Assembly (NCBI GenBank): GCA_030531005.1
Contig: JAUMTW010000001.1
Location: forward strand, 327,227-391,226
DNA: 64,000 bases
Reading direction: 5' to 3'
Source: Corynebacterium sp.
GTDB lineage: Bacteria > Actinomycetota > Actinomycetes > Mycobacteriales > Mycobacteriaceae
Made by a program: the position numbers and the translations under genes. Position 1 is the first letter of the stretch, and the number at the start of each line of letters is the position of its first letter. The notes under the pieces are model-generated. The model had not been told where the DNA came from, ran no database searches, and worked only from the letters and a program-made list of their open reading frames with translations. This document shows positions 43,172 to 53,004 of this stretch, in pieces.

Positions 43172-43216
43172 GATGTCGGCAGTGCAGATGTCGGTACCGA
43201 AGGTGTCGGCACTGAA
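43172..43216. repeat. Three-copy 15-bp tandem repeat
   Basis: Units are GATGTCGGCAGTGCA, GATGTCGGTACCGAA and GGTGTCGGCACTGAA, 22 bases after the 14-bp repeat array and unrelated to it in sequence. Confidence 0.75.
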
Positions 43217-43550
43217 GTTGGTTGATACAAAGTTAGGGGAAATCCTCTGCAACAATTCGCCGAAAATGTGGGGGCACGGAGCTATAGTAAAGCCTAATAA
43301 ACTATGCGCCTACTAGGCTAAAAATTGTGCTCCAGAATTTGGTGGCAAATGTGCTCTTGAATGAAAATAAACCCGTGTGAGATCGAGCCGCCGTAATCGT
43401 ACTAATGGAAAATGATTGCGTTAGTCCAGCTGGGAATTGAATAACCAGAAACCTGGTCTAACAGCGCTTTTGTTGAATTCAGGCAAGGTAAACTTGAATT
43501 CCATTTTCAATAATTTGCCGTTAATGAAAAAACCCAGTACGCTCGGGCTT

Positions 43551-44717
43551 ATGACGCAGTATAAGCACAACAGTCCTGGACGCGACCATGCTACGCCCGC
43601 CGCAGGTGACGCGCCGGCACAAGTCACAAAGGTTGACCACCTCGACAGCAATGATGCTGCTTCAATAACCGGGCACAGTCATGTTCATGGGGGCAGTTAC
43701 GTCCATAAGCACGATCACGGCCATGATCATCACAATGATCACGGACACGGTCATGACCACAACCATGACCATCACTCGCATATTCCAAAAAGTATGCGAG
43801 CACTGATCATCGTCCTAAGCTTTACGACCGTTGTTTTCCTCGCAGAACTTATCGGGGGTTTGCTTTCTGGTTCCCTGGCTCTGCTTTCGGATGCCATGCA
43901 CATGCTCAGCGACTCAACCGGGTTGCTTGTAGCGCTCGCTGCTATGATTATTGCCCGCCGAGAATCGAAAGATGAAGCCACCTACGGAAATAAGCGTTTT
44001 GAAGTTCTTGCGGCTTTGCTAAATGCAGTAGCGGTGAGTGTGATCTCCGTATGGATTGTGCTCGAAGCGATTTCACGTATCTCCAATCACGCTGAGATCA
44101 ATGCACGTACTACCTTGATCATCGGTATTATTGGTCTTATCGCTAATCTCTTTGCTGCTTTCGTACTGTCTGGGCATAGCAATGAAAATATGAACCTTAG
44201 GGGCGCTTACCTGCACGTCCTGGTTGATCTCTTTGGCTCAGTAGCAGTGATTGCCGCCGCTACTATCATGCTTACCACCGGTTGGTATGGGGCCGACACG
44301 GTTGCATCATTACTGATTGCAGCCTTGATCCTGCCACGCTCCCTGCGCCTAGCCTGGGATGCCATCACCGTACTCCTTGAGCGCGCTCCACGGGGCATCG
44401 ATATTAATGAGCTGCAAATGCAATTAGAAGCAGTACCGGGTGTATTAACCGTGCATGATTTGCACGTGTGGAGCCTGGATGGCCAGCGACCACTCGCCAC
44501 TTGTCATGTGGTGACGAATATTAATAGCGCTAATTGCCAGCAACTGGATCAAGTCCAAGAAGTCATGGCCCGATTTGGCATTCACCACAACACCATCCAG
44601 GTGGAATTCCCAGATCACTTCCAGCACGAAGAAATTTGTGAGCCAAGCGAGATGCGAGTCGAACCAGAGCAGTCGACCCTCCAGAGCATTAGCAGCACGC
44701 ACGATCACAAACACTAA
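43551..44717 (+). CDS. Cation diffusion facilitator (Zn/Co/Cd exporter)
   Basis: A CDF-family exporter of 388 residues. A cytoplasmic N-terminal stretch (residues about 40–75) is extremely rich in His and Asp and probably binds metal. Six membrane segments follow; site A residues are in LLSDAMHMLSDSTGL (TM2) and the matching HVLVDLFGS in TM5. The C-terminal domain has the usual HDLHVWSLDG. The ATG at 43551 was chosen because TACGCT lies 7 bases upstream (leaderless pattern); in-frame ATGs at 43524 and 43437 have no signal. The same gene follows ilvC in C. glutamicum. Confidence 0.9.
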   Translation: MTQYKHNSPGRDHATPAAGDAPAQVTKVDHLDSNDAASITGHSHVHGGSYVHKHDHGHDHHNDHGHGHDHNHDHHSHIPKSMRALIIVLSFTTVVFLAELIGGLLSGSLALLSDAMHMLSDSTGLLVALAAMIIARRESKDEATYGNKRFEVLAALLNAVAVSVISVWIVLEAISRISNHAEINARTTLIIGIIGLIANLFAAFVLSGHSNENMNLRGAYLHVLVDLFGSVAVIAAATIMLTTGWYGADTVASLLIAALILPRSLRLAWDAITVLLERAPRGIDINELQMQLEAVPGVLTVHDLHVWSLDGQRPLATCHVVTNINSANCQQLDQVQEVMARFGIHHNTIQVEFPDHFQHEEICEPSEMRVEPEQSTLQSISSTHDHKH

Positions 44718-44831
44718 ACGGGTTGCGGCCCACTGACTGCAAGCAGCCCATTACAAGCAGCCAATGTGTGCTGCGCCACCAACTCGCACCTGCGGCAGCA
44801 AATTTGCGGGTAGGTCACTAAGATAGAAGAC

Positions 44832-46676
44832 ATGGCTTTTACAACTCCAAGCTATGACCTTATCGATCTCCTTCACCGCACTGAACGCGGCGATCTTCAG
44901 TTGCCCGATTTTCAGCGCTCCTATGTTTGGGATGTCGACCGCATTCGCTCTTTACTGGTCACCGTGCTGCGTGGACATCCAATTGGCGCTTTTATGGCTC
45001 TGGATACCCGCAACGTGCCATTGAAATTCCGCCCGCGCCCTTTAGAAGGTGCGCCAACGGATAACGTTGAACCTGGTTTGTTGCTTCTTGATGGACAGCA
45101 GCGCCTCACCAGCTTGTATCAGACCTTGTGTGGTGATGGCATCGTGAACTCAGTGGATTTCCGTAAGAAGCGGGCTCGCCGGCAATACTTCGTGGATGTT
45201 GAAAAGGCCGTATCTGGGGAGTTCATGCCTGATGAGGCCGTCATTGCCGTTGATGAGAAGGGTATAGTGAAGAGTCACTTTGGCCCCCAACTCTCCGAAG
45301 GATTAGCGACCCGTGAGCATGCATTGGCTGCAGGCTGTCTTCCAATCTCCGCGCTCCTTAGCGATGAGGGCACTGATATGCTCTTCGAGCTCTATGAGCG
45401 CACTGACTCTGCAGGCAAGGAGCGCATTCGCCGTTTCCAAAATTCCATCGTTAAACCCTTAATTCGGTATAACGTGCCTTTGATACGTTTGGATCGTGAA
45501 ACTGCTCAAGGCGGGATCGGGGCTATTTTCGCCCAAGCGAATTCCTCTGGGGTACAGATGGATGTTTTCGAGCTGCTCACTGCGGTCTTTGCTGCTGAGG
45601 ATCCAAACTTTCATTTGCATGACGACTGGGCCAAGACCGAGCCGGTGCTGCGGAAGTTCCCAGCGCTCGATGGCATCACGAAGACGCACTTCCTGCAAGC
45701 GGTAACGCTGTACGTCACTGCTAAGCAGGGCAAGGCGCTAGCTCACCGCGAGGCTATTTTGCAACTGAAGCTGGAAGAATATAAGCCAGCAGCAGAAAAC
45801 ATGCGCGCTGCTTTCCACGAGGCGGCAAACTATATGCGCACCCGCTGCATGTTGACTACCAACTCGGTGCCCTACACTGAGCAGCTCATTCCGCTGACGG
45901 TTATCATCGCATTGCTCGCTGAGGAGCCAGGGGTCCTGAGCAAAAAGGAATCCTGGGATCGTCTGAATCGCTGGTTCTGGTGTGGAGTTTTCGGCGAACT
46001 TTATGGGGCGCCCGCGCTGACGCTGCGTATGGGGTATGATGTCGACGAGGTGACCGCCTGGATTCGAGCTGTGGAAAAGGGCGAAGAAGCGCTGCCACAG
46101 GATGAAGCTGGCAATGTCTATACCACCCCGAAGACCGTGCGTGAGGCCCGCTTCGTGGAATCCCGATTACTGAGCGCGAATGCGCAATCCGGACTATATA
46201 AGGGTATTTATGCTCAGCTCATGGGCCGAGGCGCGCGGGATTGGGCCACCGGTATTGCCCTAGATCAAGAAACCGCCCCCCAATTTGGCGTGCACTTTAG
46301 GGCGATCTTTCCCAAGCGCTGGTGCGAGGAGCACAATGTGCCAGATGTCCTAGCCGATAGTGTACTCAACCGCACTCCAATGGGGCGACGCACCTATATC
46401 CTGGTTGAGGAGAGCTCTCCGGCACGCTATCTCTATCGCGTGCAGTCGAAGTCGCTGCTCGATGACTCGGAGTTTGATGATGTCCTAGAAACCCACCTCA
46501 TTGATCCCCCTTTGCTCCTTGCTGCAAAGGCTGATGAATTCTTTGTAGATCGTCGCAAGCGTTTATTGAAGATGATCGAAGAGGCTATGGGCACGGATGC
46601 TGTCGAGGATGTTGACGACACGAACCTGGGCGGTGGAGAAGAAGGGCCTGATGCTTTTCTTGTTGAAGGAGCCTAA
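44832..46676 (+). CDS. DUF262 (GmrSD-like ParB/Srx-fold) protein
   Basis: A 614-residue protein of the DUF262 family. The N-terminal domain has LPDFQRSYVWD and LLDGQQRLTSLYQ, the motifs of the GmrS-type NTPase/nuclease fold. The C-terminal half ends HLIDPPLLLAAKADEFFVDRRKRLLKMIEEAMG (quoted to the core RRKRLLKMIEEAMG), seen in stand-alone DUF262 proteins. No HNH motif is evident. GmrSD enzymes restrict modified phage DNA, so a defence role is possible but unproven. TAAGAT lies 7 bases before the ATG and there is no Shine-Dalgarno. Confidence 0.82.
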   Translation: MAFTTPSYDLIDLLHRTERGDLQLPDFQRSYVWDVDRIRSLLVTVLRGHPIGAFMALDTRNVPLKFRPRPLEGAPTDNVEPGLLLLDGQQRLTSLYQTLCGDGIVNSVDFRKKRARRQYFVDVEKAVSGEFMPDEAVIAVDEKGIVKSHFGPQLSEGLATREHALAAGCLPISALLSDEGTDMLFELYERTDSAGKERIRRFQNSIVKPLIRYNVPLIRLDRETAQGGIGAIFAQANSSGVQMDVFELLTAVFAAEDPNFHLHDDWAKTEPVLRKFPALDGITKTHFLQAVTLYVTAKQGKALAHREAILQLKLEEYKPAAENMRAAFHEAANYMRTRCMLTTNSVPYTEQLIPLTVIIALLAEEPGVLSKKESWDRLNRWFWCGVFGELYGAPALTLRMGYDVDEVTAWIRAVEKGEEALPQDEAGNVYTTPKTVREARFVESRLLSANAQSGLYKGIYAQLMGRGARDWATGIALDQETAPQFGVHFRAIFPKRWCEEHNVPDVLADSVLNRTPMGRRTYILVEESSPARYLYRVQSKSLLDDSEFDDVLETHLIDPPLLLAAKADEFFVDRRKRLLKMIEEAMGTDAVEDVDDTNLGGGEEGPDAFLVEGA

Positions 46677-46720
46677 AGGAGAAACGCAGCTGCATATCGA
46701 GGGCGAGAGCTGACGATGTA

Positions 46721-46764
46721 GGGGTGCGCTCTGAGTAAATATCCAGAGCACGCCCCTGTTTTAC
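46721..46764 (+). terminator. Terminator after the DUF262 gene
   Basis: GGGGTGCGCTCT and AGAGCACGCCCC pair with one mismatch and one G-T pair, followed by TGTTTT. Confidence 0.8.
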
Positions 46765-46963
46765 ACTTTTCCAGGAGCAGCGATATGAATCGCGTCGCTG
46801 GAAGTGCGAGCCAACCCGCGGAGCTGGCTATAAGCTCACACTTGGGGAGGGGATGTGGATTTTTCTTCAGCACCTTTTCAATCCATTTCATATATGCCTA
46901 CACTAGGAAGCATAAGTCGTCATCTGGGTCTTCAAGCGTTGCGAAAAAAGGGGTACATTAGCA

Positions 46964-48745
46964 ATGAAAACATTCCGCAGTCTTCTTGCTGCGCTCGCCA
47001 TCATCACTGTCTCCATAGCCTTGGTGAGTTGTACCAGTGAAGATCCTGCGGATATAGCTACCACCCAACCCACCTCGGTCAATTCCTTAACTGAAGCGCG
47101 ACGTGAAAATCTTAGCCACAATGTGAACGACACTTTTCCCGATCATCCGGTGGTTTTAAGCGATGATTCTGAGACCGGGGCTGCCACCGCCGAATACTTC
47201 TTTGATAAGTCAGATACCTTGATCATCGCGGAAGATACCTTGGCTGCTCAGTTGCGTGCCGCCTCTATAGCGGTAGTCACTCATGCGCCAATGCTGACTA
47301 TGACTGAGCAAGGACGAGCTACCGTCATCAGCGAGCTCGAGCGCCTGGGCGCTTCCTATGTCCTGCTAGTAGGCAACGTGTCCTTAGCTCAAGCTGATGG
47401 TGATGTACGCGTGATCCAAGATCCCGGCACGGCCGATTCGCTTTCGGATCTCACTGCCTTGGAATTTAAAAATTATGACATTGAGGTGCCCGCAGCTGTA
47501 GTGCCCACTTTGGCATCACTGGATCCTAATGAGTACGTGGAACTTACCGCTAGCTGGGCTCCGGAAACTGCTGAAGCTAAGGACGTGGAAAAGGCAGAAG
47601 AAAACCTATCCGTTTTCCCTGTTCAATCTCGTCGCGATGCTGATACTGCACCCTATGTGGTTGCGAGCTACACCAGCAGGATAGCTGATATTGCCACCGC
47701 TCGTTCCTTTGGTGCCCAAGTACGGGTGATGTCGTATCCGGATCCGCGCTATGCAGCTGATGACTTATTGCAAGTCGTTGGACTGGAGGACCATTCCGTA
47801 GCAGCGCTAGGAGCAGATTTCGGTACCGATGAAAGTTTTGCACAACGAATTGCAATGGCCACCGCGGTTTGGGATGCCGATAATGCCCTGGATGTTTCAG
47901 GCAGGGACGTTTCTGGGGAGGATGAAGCAGCTGAAGAATCTGCAGCTGCTGCTGCAAGTACTACCCAAAACGCTGAAGGTTCGGCAGGCGCTGCATTGCG
48001 TAGCGATAGTGGGGAAACAGGTACTTCCGTTGCACTAAGCCAGCCAGTGATCTTTAGCCGCGATGCTGCAAGCTACGGTGATACCTATACCGCCAGCCAA
48101 GCAGCTATGCCCGGAGTACATTTTGGCGTGATCCTCGATCCGGCTGAACTTTCGGAGCCAGAAGTTGATGGTCTGCTGGCCTTAGCGCCACGTGCTTTGC
48201 TCACGGTGAATACCGCAGCAGATCTCGATACCTATGAGTCCTGGCTTACCCAACCACATGTTGGTGTGGAAGTACACAGTGATGATCCCGCCGAGGTTGC
48301 AGCTGTTATCACCAAATTAGCCAGCATTGTGGCAGATAATGAACTGCCTCAAAAGATTGTGCAGGCAAGCGTGCTTCCAGCAGATAGTGATGCTGGACAG
48401 AACACAAACTCAGTTGTGTCACCGGAAGAAGCTCCAGCGTCTCCCTCATTTCTACTACCACAAGAAATCGTAGGGGTCTTTGCTACAGAAACTGGGGCAG
48501 CAGCTGATATCGCGGATATTGTAGAGCAAACCCAAATCCCGGAAGAAGCCGTGGCTGCAGGCTGGCAGGTTGGGTATGGCACACAAACCCTGAATTACAA
48601 TGCCCAGGCAAGCTACCCTTGGAATTTGGAGCAGTGGTACATTGCGCAAGCTTTAGGAGCCGCTAGTGAATTCCCGTACTATCCGTGGGTGCTCAATGTT
48701 AGTGATATTCAGCTGAATGCTTCAGTTGATGTGGGAAGTGAATAA
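46964..48745 (+). CDS. Large lipoprotein, weakly cell-wall-binding-repeat-2-like
   Basis: A 593-residue exported protein with lipobox IALVSC (Cys 23). The mature part contains repeated patterns of the type 'D-T-L-I-I-A-E-D-x-L-A-A-Q' and 'ISELERLGASYVLLVGNVSLA', which resemble the cell-wall-binding repeat 2 (PF04122) logic, but the match is distant. An Ala/Glu/Ser-rich insert (about residues 320–345) splits the protein. It stands alone between a terminator and serA. The function is unknown; an envelope-associated role fits. Confidence 0.6.
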   Translation: MKTFRSLLAALAIITVSIALVSCTSEDPADIATTQPTSVNSLTEARRENLSHNVNDTFPDHPVVLSDDSETGAATAEYFFDKSDTLIIAEDTLAAQLRAASIAVVTHAPMLTMTEQGRATVISELERLGASYVLLVGNVSLAQADGDVRVIQDPGTADSLSDLTALEFKNYDIEVPAAVVPTLASLDPNEYVELTASWAPETAEAKDVEKAEENLSVFPVQSRRDADTAPYVVASYTSRIADIATARSFGAQVRVMSYPDPRYAADDLLQVVGLEDHSVAALGADFGTDESFAQRIAMATAVWDADNALDVSGRDVSGEDEAAEESAAAAASTTQNAEGSAGAALRSDSGETGTSVALSQPVIFSRDAASYGDTYTASQAAMPGVHFGVILDPAELSEPEVDGLLALAPRALLTVNTAADLDTYESWLTQPHVGVEVHSDDPAEVAAVITKLASIVADNELPQKIVQASVLPADSDAGQNTNSVVSPEEAPASPSFLLPQEIVGVFATETGAAADIADIVEQTQIPEEAVAAGWQVGYGTQTLNYNAQASYPWNLEQWYIAQALGAASEFPYYPWVLNVSDIQLNASVDVGSE

Positions 48746-48885
48746 AACCTGTGAGAATATGGGCTTTTGGTAGTTGTCGGTTAGACTTGAATGCGCACTA
48801 TTGACCGCGTAGTGCCCACCACGACGCACAGGCGTGGCTCGTCTTTTGTGGTGGCAATATAGCATTCCTTCCTGGAGATAATCAC

Positions 48886-50478
48886 GTGAGCAAGAATTCG
48901 CGTCCTGTCGTCCTTATTGCAGATAAACTTTCCCAATCAACTGTTGATGCCCTCGGCGATGCTGTAGAGGTGCGTTGGGTTGATGGTCCTAACCGTCCAG
49001 AGCTGCTTGCTGCAGTTGGCGAAGCCGATGCCCTGTTGGTACGATCTGCCACCACAGTTGACCGGGAAGTTTTGGAGGCTGCTCCGAACCTCATCATTAT
49101 CGGTCGTGCTGGCGTAGGTTTGGACAACGTTGACATTGCCGCTGCTACCGAACGTGGTGTTATGGTAGCCAATGCACCAACCTCCAATATTCACTCTGCG
49201 TGTGAGCACGCAATTTCCCTGCTGCTCTCGGCTGCTCGCCAGATTCCTGCAGCAGATAAGACCCTGCGTGGGCATGAGTGGAAGCGCTCTTCTTTTTCCG
49301 GCGTAGAAATCTTTGGCAAGACTGTCGGCATCGTCGGCTTCGGTCATATTGGTCAGCTATTCGCGCAACGCCTGGCTGCTTTTGAGACCAACATTATCGC
49401 GTATGATCCATATGCGAATCCTGCGCGTGCCGCCCAGTTGGGAGTACAGTTGGTCGAACTTGAAGATCTCGTTGCTCAGGCAGATTTTGTGACAATCCAC
49501 CTGCCGAAGACTCCAGAAACCGCTGGAATGTTTGATGCGGAACTGCTGGCGAAGTGCAAGAAGGGCCAGATCATCATCAATGCTGCTCGTGGCGGTTTGG
49601 TAGATGAGCAAGCTTTGGCTGAGGCTATTCGTTCTGGCCATATTCGGGGTGCTGGTTTTGATGTTTACTCCAGTGAACCTTGCACGGACTCTCCGTTATA
49701 TGAATTAGAAGAAGTAGTAGTAACGCCGCACCTGGGAGCATCCACCATTGAAGCTCAGGATCGGGCAGGTACTGATGTAGCTGACAGTGTTTTGAAGGCT
49801 TTGAATGGCGAATTCGTAGCGGATGCAGTGAACGTATCTGGTGGTCGGGTAGGAGAAGAAGTGGCCCTTTGGCTCGACCTTACTCGGAAACTTGGTTTGG
49901 TTGCAGGCGCCTTATTGCAAGAGGCGCCGGTGGCAATTGAAGTAGAAGCTCGTGGTGAGCTTTCTACAGAAAACGTGGATGTTCTTGGATTGGCGGCTTT
50001 ACGCGGCTTATTCTCTGGAATCTTGACGGAGCCTGTTACATTCGTGAACGCACCTTCGTTGGCAGAAGAACGCGGCGTTAAACTCGAGGTGAATACTGTT
50101 TCTCAGGCACGCTCACATCGTAGTGCAGTAGTAGTCCGCGTCATTGCTTCCGACGGTAACTCCGTAAGCGTGATCGGTACTCTGGCTGGTTTGGAGCGCG
50201 TCGAGAAGATCGTTCGTATCAATGAGCGTGGATTGGATCTGCGCGCTGAGGGAATTAATCTTTTCTTCCAATACACCGATACTCCTGGTGCTTTGGGTAA
50301 AGTGGGTGCTGCCTTGGGCGAGGCCGGAATTAATATTGATGCTGCGGCGCTCTCTCAAGACCTCGATGGTGATAAAGCTACCTTTATTTTGCGTGTGAAC
50401 CAACCTGTAGGAGAGGAACTGCGCGAGAAAATTGCTGCATCCATCGATGCTCAGGTGCATGAGATTGATCTAGGCTAG
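48886..50478 (+). CDS. serA: D-3-phosphoglycerate dehydrogenase
   Basis: SerA (530 residues, the long actinobacterial type) starts serine synthesis. The NAD-binding loop is [16 protein letters not shown]; catalytic residues lie in [13 protein letters not shown] and TPHLGAST (His). The intervening ASB domain and C-terminal ACT domain ([26 protein letters not shown]) allow serine feedback. GTG start with GGAGA upstream. Codon use is normal for the genome. A terminator follows. Confidence 0.97.
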   Translation: MSKNSRPVVLIADKLSQSTVDALGDAVEVRWVDGPNRPELLAAVGEADALLVRSATTVDREVLEAAPNLIIIGRAGVGLDNVDIAAATERGVMVANAPTSNIHSACEHAISLLLSAARQIPAADKTLRGHEWKRSSFSGVEIFGKTVGIVGFGHIGQLFAQRLAAFETNIIAYDPYANPARAAQLGVQLVELEDLVAQADFVTIHLPKTPETAGMFDAELLAKCKKGQIIINAARGGLVDEQALAEAIRSGHIRGAGFDVYSSEPCTDSPLYELEEVVVTPHLGASTIEAQDRAGTDVADSVLKALNGEFVADAVNVSGGRVGEEVALWLDLTRKLGLVAGALLQEAPVAIEVEARGELSTENVDVLGLAALRGLFSGILTEPVTFVNAPSLAEERGVKLEVNTVSQARSHRSAVVVRVIASDGNSVSVIGTLAGLERVEKIVRINERGLDLRAEGINLFFQYTDTPGALGKVGAALGEAGINIDAAALSQDLDGDKATFILRVNQPVGEELREKIAASIDAQVHEIDLG

Positions 50479-50533
50479 AAGTATTAGGCAGTCTCATTCA
50501 AAGCGAGATTGTCGCAGTTTATCTTTCAAGTAA

Positions 50534-50573
50534 AAAGGGCCAGCGCTATGACTTTCAGGTGCTGGCCCTTTAA
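50534..50573 (+). terminator. Terminator after serA
   Basis: AAGGGCCAGC and GCTGGCCCTT form a perfect 10-base stem with a 16-base loop, followed by TAAAT. Confidence 0.85.
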
Positions 50574-50744
50574 ATATATGCATATCGCTTGAATTCTTGG
50601 CCGATATTATAGAGCGCGTATTTTTAGAGATCCTGGGGAGCGCAACTGATGCACATTAACATCAGCAAATAATTTAAAAATGATTCGGATCATCAAGTAT
50701 TTCTATTCATATTTCGCACAAGATTACGTTTATGGCTTGTGTAG

Positions 50745-50779
50745 TTGAATTTGCTTCGAATAAGGTTAGTTTAACCTTG
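50745..50779 (+). promoter_or_regulatory. DtxR/IdeR-like iron box over a promoter
   Basis: The 19 bases at 50761–50779, TAAGGTTAGTTTAACCTTG, match the DtxR/IdeR consensus TWAGGTTAGSCTAACCTWA at 16 of 19 positions and contain a perfect inverted repeat, AAGGTTA-GTT-TAACCTT. TTGAAT (50745–50750) and TAGTTT (50767–50772), 16 bases apart, are a plausible promoter that the box overlaps. Binding would repress the following bacteriocin-type locus when iron is plentiful. Confidence 0.62.
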
Positions 50780-50821
50780 GATAAAGCTGAATGTTTCCTG
50801 ACCTTTGGAAAGCGTGATTCT

Positions 50822-50960
50822 ATGCGTAAGATCGCCCTGTCGCAATTGTCGTGTTCGCTGCACGCCCTCGCTGTTGCCTGTGACACAAGCTGCGGTAGTA
50901 CATGTTGATGGTGGTGCATGGAACCGCGGTCGAAATAAGTCTTATTACGATGTTAGGTAA
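50822..50960 (+). pseudogene. Remnant of a lactococcin 972-type bacteriocin precursor gene
   Basis: A Shine-Dalgarno (GGAAAG) and ATG at 50822 start MRKIALS, but the frame then stops after 28 codons. Pieces of a normal signal peptide lie in different frames: MRKIALS and ALAVA in one, AIVVFAA (50842–50862) in a second, and PVTQAAVVHVDGGAWNRG with RNKSYYDVR and a stop (to 50960) in a third. VHVDGGAWNRG fits the N-terminal motif of mature lactococcin 972 peptides, and SYYDVR their C-terminus, so the middle of about 40 residues also seems deleted. The position before the specific membrane protein fits the family order. Confidence 0.62.
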
Positions 50961-50966
50961 TTTGGT

Positions 50967-52958
50967 ATGAGGGCGAAACGTCTGGCTTGGGTCAGCCTGC
51001 TTTCGGGATTGTGCTTCATTGTCTTGCTGAGTTTTTTGGCGATGGCGCAGGACCGGCAGCCGGTATTGCCCGGGTCTCATAAAACAGTAACGATAGAATC
51101 CATTGCGGAGAATCTCAGTGCAGCAGATGTCATGGAATCATTGACATCTGCTGCTACAAACGCTGAAGCGGTAATTGTCAAAAGGGTTCCTGGTAATGAG
51201 GGGGCTGATTCATATTTCTACATTGCGCCTGAAAATGTTGAGCCCGCCTTTCGGGAGAGGGATTTTAGCGGTGCTGGAGCTCGTGAATTTATAGCGTTAA
51301 CTACCGATGACGCAGATCTCGTAGGGCTTGCAGGGCAGTACGAGGTATATGGGGATTTGGAGAAATTTCAGGAAGCATTGGCTGATTCTGGGGTGGGTAT
51401 AGAATCAGAGCCCAATGGCAACAATTGGTTTACTCAATTGGTAGAGGTGTCCGGACTGAGTGGCATCATTATTGCCGTATCTGTATTGATCGTACTCATT
51501 TATTGTTATGTCGGTAGTCGCTATGAAAGCGCTTTGGGTATTTTGCATCTCCAGGGATGGTCTCGTGCCGCTTCTACGTGGCTTATTTCGCGAGGATTTC
51601 TTGGCACGATTGCGCTGGTTACTCTTGGATTTTTCGCTGTGATTACTCTAGGGCTCGGATGGTATAACCGTTGGGCGCAGTTTGATCAGTTCTGCAAGAT
51701 CTTAGCCACCTTGTATGCCGCCTTTATTCTGCTTGTGTGCTGTGGACTTTTCTTAGGGCTGAGCTTTGCTTATGCCCGCATGGGAAATTTTCGTACGCAA
51801 CAGCAAAAGGAATCTACAGCAATGTTTGGTCTTGCAGTGCTTGCTGCTGTGGTGTTGCTCTTTGTATCTACAATGTCTTTAAGTAGTTTGCCCAGCCAAT
51901 ATGGCCGGTATCAGCAAGCTCAATCCGCTTCAAACTATTGGGAGCAGTCGAAGCAGAATTATCGAATGATAATAAATTCTGGAATCCTGTCTGTTGATGC
52001 TGATACCGCAAACAACTACACCCGAGAGTATGCTGCGCTTATTCGAAATAATTTTGAGGACCTAGAGCTTTCCTTACGGATTCCGGATGTGCTTGAAGAT
52101 GGTTCGAATATAGGTATCGTAGACAGCTACACGGCAGTGGCTATGGGGATAATTCCTGAGTTTGATTCAGGTAGTGCGCCTAAATTAGTAGTTCCAAAAG
52201 AGATTTCCAGTTTCTCCGATTCTTTAAGGGAATCTGCTGCTGCTTGGTTGGAATTTCAGGCTGAGTTACAAGAGTATGGAGAGAATCTTCCAGAGATAGC
52301 TGTGAATTACGCGGATTCTGATATACACTTTGACACTTTTGCCGTAGGTGCTTTGAGTATATTGCAGCAGGCGCCGAATGGTTGGGATGAACAACCTTTT
52401 GAGAATACTCGTCAAGTCAATGTGCCATTACTCGTTATCGATCCTGCAGCTGATTTCGTTAGCGATGATTTCTGGTTAAGTTCGACTTCACAAGGGCTGA
52501 TAACGACTCAGAACGAAGAGATTCTAGCTAATCAGCTGAGCGAGAATAATCTTGGCGGGCTCATCCCGCGGGTGCAATCTGTGTCGGCTATTCCTCTTCA
52601 ATCATTGCAAGAAGCCAAAGATTCTCTGAGAATGCAATGCATCTATGGATTAGTGGGAGGATTAGCTGCTTGGTTAGCTATTTGGTTGATGATTTCGTTA
52701 TATCAAGCACGTGTAGGTAATAAAGTCGCGATTTTACTCGCTCAAGGAAGCACCTTGTATCAAGCCCACAAACTATTTTGGAGGTGTAGCTTGTGCGGGC
52801 TGATGTTTTTACTGTTGCTTCTCGCAAGTCTGCATAATATGTCAATTGTCGCGGTTTTGACTGCACTTCCAGTACTAATAGTCGGCGTGCTCGTGGTCTT
52901 TGGTTATTTACGGCACCAAGCATTGCATCGCTTGCGGGATCATCTCATAGAGTTATAA
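50967..52958 (+). CDS. Bacteriocin-associated integral membrane protein (lactococcin 972-type, FtsX-like)
   Basis: A 663-residue membrane protein: one N-terminal helix, an outer domain of about 130 residues, three to four helices (GLSGIIIAVSVLIVLIYCYV; AVVLLFVSTMSL), a second outer domain of about 230 residues, and three C-terminal helices. This layout and size match the 'bacteriocin-associated integral membrane (putative immunity)' permease that pairs with lactococcin 972 operons. The AT-rich codon use (many ATA and AAT codons) differs from the neighbours. The frame is intact. Confidence 0.72.
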   Translation: MRAKRLAWVSLLSGLCFIVLLSFLAMAQDRQPVLPGSHKTVTIESIAENLSAADVMESLTSAATNAEAVIVKRVPGNEGADSYFYIAPENVEPAFRERDFSGAGAREFIALTTDDADLVGLAGQYEVYGDLEKFQEALADSGVGIESEPNGNNWFTQLVEVSGLSGIIIAVSVLIVLIYCYVGSRYESALGILHLQGWSRAASTWLISRGFLGTIALVTLGFFAVITLGLGWYNRWAQFDQFCKILATLYAAFILLVCCGLFLGLSFAYARMGNFRTQQQKESTAMFGLAVLAAVVLLFVSTMSLSSLPSQYGRYQQAQSASNYWEQSKQNYRMIINSGILSVDADTANNYTREYAALIRNNFEDLELSLRIPDVLEDGSNIGIVDSYTAVAMGIIPEFDSGSAPKLVVPKEISSFSDSLRESAAAWLEFQAELQEYGENLPEIAVNYADSDIHFDTFAVGALSILQQAPNGWDEQPFENTRQVNVPLLVIDPAADFVSDDFWLSSTSQGLITTQNEEILANQLSENNLGGLIPRVQSVSAIPLQSLQEAKDSLRMQCIYGLVGGLAAWLAIWLMISLYQARVGNKVAILLAQGSTLYQAHKLFWRCSLCGLMFLLLLLASLHNMSIVAVLTALPVLIVGVLVVFGYLRHQALHRLRDHLIEL

Positions 52959-53004
52959 GGCTTAAAAAATATAAAACGGAAAAATGTGTGAATAGGAGTA
53001 TAGA

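Larger units (their letters stand above)
42898..43550. other. Long intergenic region with two tandem repeats
   Basis: About 650 bases without a supported gene between the divergent secreted-protein and CDF genes. It holds the two tandem repeats at 43094–43149 and 43172–43216. Open frames here (for example 42767–43255 minus) only translate the repeats and have no supported start. Confidence 0.5.

Noticed and set aside
43094..43216. Possible CRISPR array
   Set aside because: Units are 14–15 bases and directly adjacent without spacers; these are simple tandem repeats.
42767..43255. 162-codon minus-strand frame through the tandem repeats
   Set aside because: It overlaps the secreted-protein gene start in another frame and encodes only repeat translation; no Shine-Dalgarno.
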